Source: Porodaedalea pini
Taxonomy: Eukaryota > Basidiomycota > Agaricomycetes > Hymenochaetales > Hymenochaetaceae
Assembly: GCA_002794775.1 (NCBI GenBank)
Contig: NBAY01000121.1
Span: 16,187 to 80,186, forward strand
Length of the DNA: 64,000 nt
Reading direction: 5' to 3'
In this document: positions 55,459 through 64,000 of the stretch, piece by piece
Layout: each line of letters starts with the position of its first letter
Numbering within the stretch: the stretch's first letter is position 1
Translations under genes and position numbers: made by a program
The notes under the pieces: generated by a model
What the model saw: the letters and a program-made list of their open reading frames with translations, nothing else
What the model was told of the DNA's origin: nothing
Databases searched by the model: none

Positions 55459-55639
55459 ACATCAGGGATCAGCAATGTTATTCTCCAGTGGATCATTTTC
55501 CCATCTGTTGACAATGAGTCAACACAGCCAGATAATGATCACAAAGACTTACGTGGATTCAAGAACGAGACACTTGCAAAGCTCCTGGCCCCTGCAGAGG
55601 TTCAGCTGCTCACTCCAGAGTAAGTACTTTGAGATAATC
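55459..55639 (+). repeat. Direct repeat copy A of an exon-like segment
   Basis: About 180 bp recur at 63633-63812 with roughly 85-90% identity. The translation (DTSGISNVILQWIIFPSVDN, NDHKDLRGFKNETLAKLLAP) ends at a GT donor after PE and looks like an exon. The second half of the repeat core (ctccagtggatcgttttccc) occurs once more at about 55640. It may belong to an Agaricomycete DUF6698-like family; that is from memory and uncertain. Confidence 0.65.
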
Positions 55640-56202
55640 CTCCAGTGGATCGTTTTCCCATCCGTTGATACGAGTCGACAACAGCAGCTGTTGTAGCAAG
55701 CCATGATATGGACTTCGTGCATTACCCAACAAGTTTGAGCACTAGAACTCAAGAAAGAGGTCTGTATACTAAAACATATCATATTGCTTTATCGGCTGAC
55801 CATCGACAGCCAGATCAAGCAAATACTGGGATCTGAGCTTTCTGGGATCAGGATGGGATTTTTCGCTGTCTCGAGCCTTTTTTCCCCTCATCTTTTGACA
55901 AGTGCTCCCAGGCTCAATAGCAACTGCTGTCATAGTCTAGCCAACCCTGCCATCATTGCCAGCCTAGTGCATGCAATAGGTGGGGTGGAGTATGCAGTAC
56001 CGCAAACTATAGTTAGCGGTGCTGTTTTTTGATAGGGTGAAGGACGTGCATCAAACATACATTGTCATGTCAGGTGAGATATTATGATTGATTCAAAAAG
56101 AGGTGCATACTATTCTTTCTTCTGTCTTTCTACATGCAGCTCACTGACATCTCCATACTTTGCGGTAGCTTTATTGGTTGACACCGGCTGACAGAGCCAT
56201 GA
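55640..56202. other. No supported gene
   Basis: After a partial repeat of the preceding segment there is one 82-codon frame without recognised homology. Confidence 0.45.
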
Positions 56203-56436
56203 GTGAAATCATGGACATTATATCTCGGTAGCGTGGCTGGCCAGGGACTTGCCGGTTGCATATGTCAAGGAATCATCATTTGGAACACTTGGGCGGGCAA
56301 ATTGCAGATCTATTGGCTGCATAATAGGAATGGAATGATTAGGTGGTCACGCACTGTAGAGATAAATGCACCCTTATCTGGTCCTAAAGCATTCTCCATG
56401 TCCCTTTCCCTTGCTTGTTCTGCACCATCCAAAAAA

Positions 56437-59400
56437 ATGTCATACAGTTGTAGTGGTCCTGGGTGCCCGCATACGTCCATGGGAATGAATGGCCTCAGTC
56501 ATCATGAAGCTGCCTGTCTTTACGTTCAGGCTGAAGTGAAGCGAGTATTGCTTGATGCGAAGGAGAGACGAAAGAAAGCCAAGAAGGTGAAGCTCTCGCA
56601 TGGAGTACATGTTGTCTTGCTTCTCTTCACTTAAGTCTAGATTACTCAATTTTTTTTAAAATGTAGTCGGCCTCCTTCGCTGAGACTTATGACGATATGG
56701 GTGTGGCGCCCGACTTTGGCCCTGACCTTGATCCTGCTGAAAGTGCACCCAGCCATCCTCTTGCTGTGCCTGACCCACCGGCTCTATCAGCGGCCGGCCA
56801 CATTGTATGCCGACATGTACTTCCTGCCCGTTATTGGGATGTGTTACCTGATGTTCCTACCAGTGCAGCCGTGATTCAAGCAAACTCTAGCATGGAAGAA
56901 ACAGCAGCCAATTCGGGAGACCCAGAGGCTGTGGATGATACTCCTTCCCGCCTATTCCAGTCTGAACGCAACAAGTTTGGATTGTGTAAGGTCTTCAGAC
57001 GTATCTCTTGTCCGGAAGCCCCCACTGTAGGAAATGTGTATGATAGGGAGCCCTCACCTGCAGATCGAGGCACACAAGAAAATCCATTTGCCCTGCATCT
57101 GAATTTATCCTCATTTCTTTTCAACCAATGGTTTTGGTCGGGGTCCCTTACTAAAACAATTGAGGATGCAGAATGGCTTCAAGCTCTAATAGGCTCGGAT
57201 GACTTCATTGCGAAAGATGTTCTTGAAATGAATATATGGAAGGTCACTAAGCAGCTTCGAAACAGCTCTCTAGATGAGTTTTTTGACCCCCGTGATGGCT
57301 GGATGCAAAGTGGTCCGAAGATACGCATGCTGCTTGGACACTTGCATCCTGAAGCACTGAGTTGCCTTGATTTTGAAATTAATGAGTTCCTTCATTGACT
57401 GTTGGTCACTGTCATTCGGTTCATGTTCAAGAGCAAAGAGAAGAGTGCAGGTTTTTGTTACAAGCCTTACGAGCTTAGGATTCAGTCACCGCACAGAGGC
57501 AAGGAGCAGACAGTCCATGGGGAATTATATTGGTCAAAGAAGTTTCGTGATGCACACGAGGAAGTGCAATGTCTCCCCTGGGACTCTGGCGACAATTTTC
57601 CAAGAGCTGTCATTGCAATGCAGCTATGGTCAGATGGAATGTTGGCTGCAAAGTTTGGCAGTGCAAAACTCTGGCCCATGTATCTCCAGTTTGGCAACCA
57701 GTCAAAGTACGAGCAAAGAAAGTCTGAAGCATGTCATCATATTGCTCATATACCTTCCATAAGCAAGTTGTCTCTTGAAGATTGGACTTTTCATCTCATT
57801 ATTTCATTTGTAGCTTCCAGGTGATTTCAATGACTTCGTTCAACATCATGCACAGGGAAATCTGGCATCGAACACACTTCAGACACATTGCCGGTGAGAA
57901 GTAATGCACAGTGTATGGAAAACTATGCTGGACGACAAATTTCTTCATGCATGGAAACACGGCATGGTTGTCCACTGCAGTGATGGGGTGACACGACATT
58001 TGTATCCTCACATCTTCACTTACTCTGTGGATTACTCTGAAAAGTATGTATCGTTCAATTCATATGGATGACAAACTAAGTATTCTTGCAGAGTTCTGCT
58101 TGCAACAATGAAGCACTTAGGAAAGTGCCCATGCCCCCATTGTCCCATGGAGAGTGGTGCAATATTGTCTTTGGGTAAACACGCAGACTCTCGAACCCGA
58201 ATCAAGCATGCTCGAGTTGATGATACATGGCGCCGTCGTAAAGTAGAAGTCGCTCGGGACATCATCTATAATAAACGTCGGCATGTTGCAAATGCAAGTG
58301 TCAGTTGGCTTTTAGACATGCAATTGCTCACGCCTGTTGAAGTGAGTTTGCTTGGTTCGATATGGAGGTCTTACAGACTCTGATGTGTTTCTAGAATGCT
58401 TTTTCTGCAAGGTTGGGTCCCCTCAGTTTTGATTACCATTCCATGCTCGTGGTTGATGTCATGCATGAGTGGGAGGTTGGCATATAGCAGCAGATCTTCA
58501 CTCATCTCATTCGCATTCTTGATACTTTCACATATGCTCAATTGAACAAGGTGCATGAGCTAGACAGAAGGTTAGTGCTTGTTGACGAAATGTTAAGTGG
58601 AAGGCTCTTCTCATGACTCAGTAGGGTCTGATGTATACCTCCTTTTTCGGATGCGATACGAACATACAAAGGAAACATATCAGAGATGAAACAAATGACC
58701 GCATACAGCTTCGAAGACCTTTTATAGGTGAGCAAGCAAAGGCAGAAACAAAAACAGTAGCTTAACATCTCCCCACATAGTGTGCATTACCAGTGTTCGA
58801 GGGACTTCTACCAGAACCTCATGAGTCCATCATTTGCAAACTCCTATATTGCATGGCAACCATCCATGCACTCGCAAAGCTCCATATGCACACTGATGCT
58901 ACAGTCACAGCGTTGGACAGTGAAACAAAGTGATTTGGTACTGCACTGCGAAGCTTCAATGACAAGACATGTTCTGCCTTCATGACTGATGAACTTCCAT
59001 CGGAATCCCAGAAGCGACTGTGCAGATCACACCGCAAGACAACAGGAGGTGATACCAATACTGCAGACTTGATACGTCCCACAGTGGAGAAGTCCTTCAA
59101 TATAAACATGTCCAAGATCCATGCCCTTGGGGACTACGCACATCACGTTCTCATGTTCAGGACGACCGACTCATATAGCACTTCCATTGTCAGACACTTC
59201 TCTTCATTTTTGAGACCCAACATTTACTCACTTCACAATGTCAGGGTGAAACTGAGCACAAACAGTCAAGACAAAATTACTTAAGAATGAACCGCGTGAA
59301 CTTTGTTCAACAAGTGACAGAAATTCAACGCATCCAGTCTAATCTTGCTCACATGGTGGAAAAGTTCAACAAGTCTGCGCCCAAAATTCCACTGGACGCC

Positions 59401-60543
59401 ATCAATGACAGTTTAGATGATGATAACATGCGCTACTGCATAGCAGCGAGGGGAATGACGGATACCATTAGATCATGGTTGCATCGGAATGATTACGATC
59501 CTGCATTGACTGTAAGATTGCTGTTTTTCAGAATAACATATGACTGACATTTGCTCAGGATTTTGAAGAATTATTATTAAATCACATTTTTGCTTGGTTG
59601 AAGAACTTTGATTGTGATGATGATGAACTTCAGTTCTTGACTGTTGATCGAGAGGACGTCATCATTAAAGACGATAAGATGTACGAGCACAAATGTCTAC
59701 GCATCAACTACACAATATATGATATGCAGCGGGAACATGATTCTATTAATCCTACCTCCATTACTTCAGATGTCATGCTTCTATTGAGGGACTCAGATGC
59801 TGTCTCAAAGTCTATATCACCGTTCTGGTACACTTGAGTGATTGGGATATATCATGTCGATGCACGACTCAGGAGCAATGGAGACACGGCATCAAGTCAT
59901 TTGGATTTCCTGTGGGTTCATTGGTTCAGCTGAGCTGTGGAAGATAGGTTTGGCGATGATGCCTGTCGATTGGAACACATAAGATTCATTACAAGGGAAG
60001 ACGAGTCCCTGCTGTTTGATTTTGTAGATCCAGCTGCTGTCGTTCATGCTGCCCATTTAATTCCCACATTCCATTATGGACGCACAGATGCGCTCCTGTC
60101 TCCATCTTATCTAGCTCAAATCAAAGAACCGAATGATATTATAACAGACTGGGAATCATTCTATGTGAATAAGTAGGTCACAATTGCCTTATCTCCCATT
60201 GGACTGAAACTGATAGATCTACAGATTTGCTGACCGTGATTTATTCATGCATCACTGAGATGGTGGAGTAGGCCACACCACAGCACACAATGCAGAGAAT
60301 GCAAACCATGTACCAGCAGACTTGTATAGCAAGCTAGGCATACACCACTCTGATGAAGAAGATGACAAGATGGACATTGAACCTGCAGAAGAAGTTAAGA
60401 CTTTGCTTGAGCGCATTCAAAGCAAAATGGGAGATGACGGACACGATAGTGAAGGCGGAGATGAGGAAATGGAAGACTCTGAGTCTGAAGGATTGGTACT
60501 GGACAATGAATCTGCTGATGAGGAGATGCCAGTCCAAAATTAA
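56437..60543 (+). pseudogene. Plavaka (KDZ-type) transposase gene relic
   Basis: An N-terminal Cys/His segment (CSGPGCPHTSMGMNGLSHHEAAC) is followed by the long Plavaka body. The recognisable blocks are LPARYWDVLPDVP, YKPYELRIQSPHRGKEQTVHGE, AMQLWSDGMLAAKFGSAKLW, PMYLQFGNQSKYEQRKSEAC, GMVVHCSDGVTRHLYPHIFT, KCPCPHCPM, FDYHSMLVVDVMHEWEVG, HELDRR and TDATVTALDSETK-like (frame-shifted). An acidic tail ends at 60543. Introns still have good sites. In-frame stops (TGA 57396, another near 57893, one near 58489) and several frame changes make it inactive. Transposases of this type move large basidiomycete DNA transposons. I found no terminal repeats for this copy. Confidence 0.82.
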
Positions 60544-61963
60544 TTGGGCACTCTGTCTCCTTGAGTAGTCTGAGGTGCCGTTATGATTGGCAGACAAAGG
60601 AAGGTGTGGATTATACTCTTGATGAGAGCCATTGTGATGAGTTGGCATCTGTGACACCAGAAGAAGGCGAGCAGAGCAGCTGTCATTTTGTGAGATTCAG
60701 GGAAGCAACAACATGGCAAGGCCTGCGCCAACGTGACTGGGTGCATGAGCCTGAGGAGACTGAACCTGCATGGGCTAGCTGTGTGCAGAGATCACAGCTG
60801 GTGAGATGATGGATGCATAAGCCAATGACGGATGGCTGGAGCCGATGGAGTAGTACTCAGAACAAGAATCGTAACTTGAATAGTCTGAGGTGCCATTATG
60901 ATTGGCAGATGAAGGAGGGTGTGGATTATACTCTTCGAGCGAGATGTTGCCTGAGCCACTTTGCAATAGTCTGAGGGAATGTCTGACGGCTGTCAGATGG
61001 CTGGTGCCTGTGCAAATTTACCAACGAGTTCGAATGAATACTTCGAGGAGGCTTGATTGTAGAAAGACTTCAAGCAGGCAGTCATCGTTTCATATGCTGA
61101 GGCAGACTCTGAGCTGATGGTGAAGAGTAGTTTCAGAATGTAGGAAGTTGAACACATCTGGCTGCTCGATGATGAGTGATTACAGCAGGTAAGGGTCGAA
61201 GCCTGCAAGAGATGAGTCGAGTTTGGACTTGAAGAGATCGGGGTGAGGTGCGAGGATGTCAGACAGGCTCATGAAAGATGAAAAGTCAATTTGCTAGGAC
61301 TCCAACGATAAGCTAACAATCGGAGTTGAAGGTTCCTTTGTTGTACAAGATTGTAAACTACTTTCTTTTCAAGCTCACGCTGCACCCCCACCTTGCCAAC
61401 TCATCAACGTACTTCTCGAGTGACAATGACAAGAATCCTCTCATTATCTATAGTCGTGTTTCAGTTGAACAGTGGACGATTTTGTGACAGTCAGATGCAC
61501 CATTCGAAACTTGATTCTCATTTTCTTTCCTCCAGGATTTCCCTTTTTTTTTGATATGAGGCGGCAGTACCTGTGCAAGTATGTGGATGGTGAGAACTGT
61601 TGTACAGATGCAAGGGCAAGCTTGAATACTGACTATACAATTTTGATCAGCTGGCTGTGTGCAATCGGGCGGCGTGTCCGCCTTCTTCTGTACTTGTGTC
61701 GGTAAGGTGATCTTGCCCATGTGTAAATTGAGTGTAGCTAAGAAATGACAGACATACGGGCCCTTGAATGACAGCGAGCTCGAGCTGAGGCGTGCCCGGA
61801 ACCATATGCTTGATTTGGTGAGCATGCTATGCATGCTTCTTAACTTAAGAAGCTCAAGACTAACTTTTTAGCATTTCAATGAGTTCTCGGTATGCCAACA
61901 ACTCTGTAATATTCTCCAGATACCAGCTGAATCATTTCTGTGTCTTATGACATGTGCTGTCAG
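60544..61963. other. Repeat-bearing stretch between Plavaka relic and Ku70 fragment
   Basis: A 60-bp segment (tagtctgaggtgcc.ttatg and attggcaga..aagga.ggtg) occurs at about 60567 and 60880 as a direct repeat. The stretch 61470-61830 has short frames, one ending with DSELELRRARNHMLDL before a GT donor at about 61819. It could be an exon, but I cannot name it. Confidence 0.4.
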
Positions 61964-62812
61964 TTCTTGAAGGCAAACACAATGTTGTTCTCTTTGCAAT
62001 TGACTGTTTGGAGTCAATGCAAGTGCTTCATGATGACCTGAACAAAGAAGGTGCACAGACCTCCCACCTGCTTGCTGCACTTGAGGCCAATATGAAAATT
62101 CAGAAGCAGAAGGTTGTCAGGCCAAATGACACTGCTGGGATTTTACTTTTCAATACCGTGAGAAGCTCTCAAACTCCCACATATACCACACCGTACTGAG
62201 CATCTCAAAGTCTTGCAAGAAAGAAAATATGGTGTGCGGAGCTACAGAGTACAAAGAATAGGACATTCATATACAAGCCTGTAGGACAGATTGATGCCCC
62301 AAAGATTCAAAATCTTATCCAGCTCCTTTACGGTGTGCTATACTTTGACTCGCAGTTGTATGTTAAGCAATTGCTGATCCATTCCTCTCAAATGTATCTA
62401 GAGGCAAAGGATAACCATAAGTGGCTTCATTATGAGTATCCACCATCAGAGAATCGTGTCCCTATGGGTGATGTCTTTACAAGCTGTAACTGGGCCTTAC
62501 GAGACGGGTAAGTGTTGCCTATCTGTATAGGCTCATTTGTGTAAAACAACTTTTTTCTACCAGAGCTCCAAAATCTGGCATCAAGCATCTTTTCCTCATT
62601 ACTGATGAAGACGACCCTCATCCCAGTGTGAAGAATGCTCAACTTGTCATGTCTGCTCAAATGACACTTTTGGTAGCACTTGAGTTAGCATTGCATTTGT
62701 TTGACGCCATGAACACTTTGCTTAGGACTTGACTCAAGCAGGTGTCTCCGTTGAACCATTCTTCATCAGCATGGAGGAGAGTCCATTTGACCCTACCAAG
62801 TTCTATTCAGTG
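61964..62812 (+). pseudogene. Ku70 N-terminal (vWA domain) fragment with introns
   Basis: The segments read LEGKHNVVLFAIDCLESM, HLLAALEANMKIQKQKVV, TAGILLFNT, then QIDAPKIQNLIQLLY, EYPPSENRVPMGDVFTSCNW, ALRDGAPKSGIKHLFLITDE, DDPHPSVKNA and DLTQAGVSVEPFFISMEESP, and end at FDPTKFYS. This is the Ku70 vWA domain in order, with four introns that splice in phase (for example DG|AP at 62509 and TLL|DLTQ at about 62673). The Ku core, the SAP domain and a clear first exon are missing; after 62812 the sequence is unrelated. Ku70 binds DNA ends in non-homologous end joining. This is a fragment or a strongly altered paralogue, not a full gene. Confidence 0.82.
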
Positions 62813-63130
62813 TGGCTTTCTTCCTTCTCTCTTCAAGTTCTGGCACTCTCACTGAAACACATGAGATCATAACACGATATAGCCAAGAGGGGATATCTCA
62901 CCATGGTTGTGTTTTCCAGTGAAAGTTGCACAGCCGCTGATCTCCCCCGCCCAGCCTTATAAACTGGTTAGGTGTTACTATTCTCCTTTCTGTATTCGAA
63001 CACTCACCGTGATGTCTCCCCCTCACGGAATGCTCACCCCTCAGCACCTGATGACACCGACTCCCCCTATGACGGATTTGCAGCCTAGCTCCTCAGACTC
63101 CTCTTCTGACTTGGACTCGACCAGTGCTTC
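62813..63130 (+). other. Possible first exon of an unknown gene
   Basis: A 75-codon frame ends in a Pro/Ser-rich peptide from ATG 63011 (SPPHGMLTPQHLMTPTPPMT) and stops at 63132. It may precede the gene at 63138, but no good splice model was found. Confidence 0.3.
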
Positions 63131-63890
63131 ATGACAGGTGCCAGAGGAAGAGTTTACACGAAGTGGAAAGAGGAAGGCATATGCTGGCTTCTTCCTCTTG
63201 TTCTCGTTTATCTGTTTACTTTACTCATTTGCAGTACTGCAGCGGACATCTTCGTCAGCAAGGGATGCTACCTTGCTAGAGCATATGAACCATGGACTAG
63301 CCCACAACAAATTCTTAACAAAGGTATTCCTAATGCAAAGCTTAGCCCTGCTGAATTACAACAAATCACTGATCTGTCGTAAGTGATTGGTTTTATTCTA
63401 CTTTATTCTTTCAATAATCAGTTCTTGTACCAGTGTCCACCATGCTGTGGATGCTGTGAAGGCTTTATTCGATGTCAACACCTTGCTGTACAAGAAGGTT
63501 GTCAAGGCGGATACTCAGACATTCAAATATATAGTTAATTGCATGAGTCATTGCTTTTTTTCCCTCTGCATAGATAAACTCTCACAATGTTTACAGTTGC
63601 ATGAGGGTCAGTGTGCCGCTCGGTCTGCTGATACATCAGGAATCAGGAAAATTATCCTCCAGTGGATCATTTTCCCATCTGCTGACAACGAGTTGACACG
63701 GCCAGATAATGATCACAAAGACTTACATGGATTCGAGAATGAGACACTTGCAAAGCTCCTGGCCCCGCAGAGGTTCAGCCACTCACTCCAGAGTAAGTAC
63801 TTTGAGATAATCTTAAACAAAAGAAGACGTGCTCATGCCTTTCCTATCACATCATTGCTGATTTATATTACATACTTTCTAGATATCTAG
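63131..63890 (+). pseudogene. Unknown gene fragment containing direct repeat copy B
   Basis: Exon-like pieces follow one another: EEEFTRSGKRKAYAGFF, then VHHAVDAVKALFDVNTLLYK and VVKADTQTFKYIV. Next comes the repeated segment DTSGIRKIILQWIIFPSADN, NDHKDLHGFENETLAKLLAP. A one-base difference from copy A (ggccccgcagagg versus ggcccctgcagagg) shifts the frame at its end. The family is uncertain; a DUF6698-like protein is a guess. The 110 bases to the window end hold nothing I recognise. Confidence 0.4.
63633..63812 (+). repeat. Direct repeat copy B of the exon-like segment
   Basis: Partner of 55459-55639. The pair lies about 8.17 kb apart in the same orientation and encloses the Plavaka relic and the Ku70 fragment. 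Confidence 0.7.
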
Positions 63891-64000
63891 CTTTGTTGCA
63901 TGCGGACAGGGCCATGGTAACAAACAAAAAAAGGAGTTACCTGTGAACTTGATGGCAAACATAGCCAAGTCTTTGCCTTCAAAAATGGTATTTATCATCC

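Overview
The window looks like a transposon-rich accessory region of a filamentous basidiomycete (Agaricomycetes). The evidence is short GT-AG introns with TACTAAC-like branch sites, a chromodomain Ty3/gypsy element, a basidiomycete-type Ty1/copia element, a Plavaka (KDZ-type) transposase relic, and fragments of fungal FAS2, HSP90, RPS6, a cyclin and Ku70. No rRNA, tRNA or CRISPR array was recognised.

Region 1 (about 2.4-30.4 kb) is a degraded tandem segmental array. It opens with an intact DUF3602 (Par32-like) gene. Four units follow, built from a DUF3602 3' remnant, a class II aldolase remnant and an eight-exon protein kinase gene. Only kinase copy 3 (22244-24194) is complete and keeps every catalytic motif. 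Copies 1 and 2 are pseudokinases (HRD to HRN, DFG to NFR or NFT) that share a one-base deletion. Copy 2 is also split by a young chromovirus (11877-18201) and copy 4 by a Tc1-like element (27640-29245). A 425-bp poly(A)-tailed SINE-like insertion lies just 3' of copy 3.

Region 2 (about 31-39 kb) holds a decayed minus-strand gene of unknown function, split by a copia element with identical LTRs (32627-37629). Removing the copia and one copy of its target duplication restores a continuous frame of about 669 codons.

Region 3 (39884-53452) is the standout. Two 6,625-bp inverted arms surround a 319-bp spacer. The positions pair exactly as x and 93336-x, and the whole is bounded by a 7-bp direct repeat, CAGGATT. 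It looks like one 13.6-kb palindromic insertion. Each arm carries a GC-rich minisatellite and a mosaic of intron-containing fragments of FAS2, a cyclin, RPS6 and HSP90. No transposase is visible inside it.

Region 4 (53.5-64 kb) has a minisatellite, a solo LTR with a 5-bp target duplication, a decayed Plavaka transposase gene and a truncated Ku70 vWA-domain fragment. The last two lie between two direct repeats 8.2 kb apart.

Taken together, the loci are gene copies and fragments amplified by segmental duplication and then broken or carried by at least six kinds of mobile element. Only the DUF3602 gene, kinase copy 3 and the Tc1-like transposase look able to make full-length proteins. The gypsy element is complete, but its protease has a suspicious active-site change.
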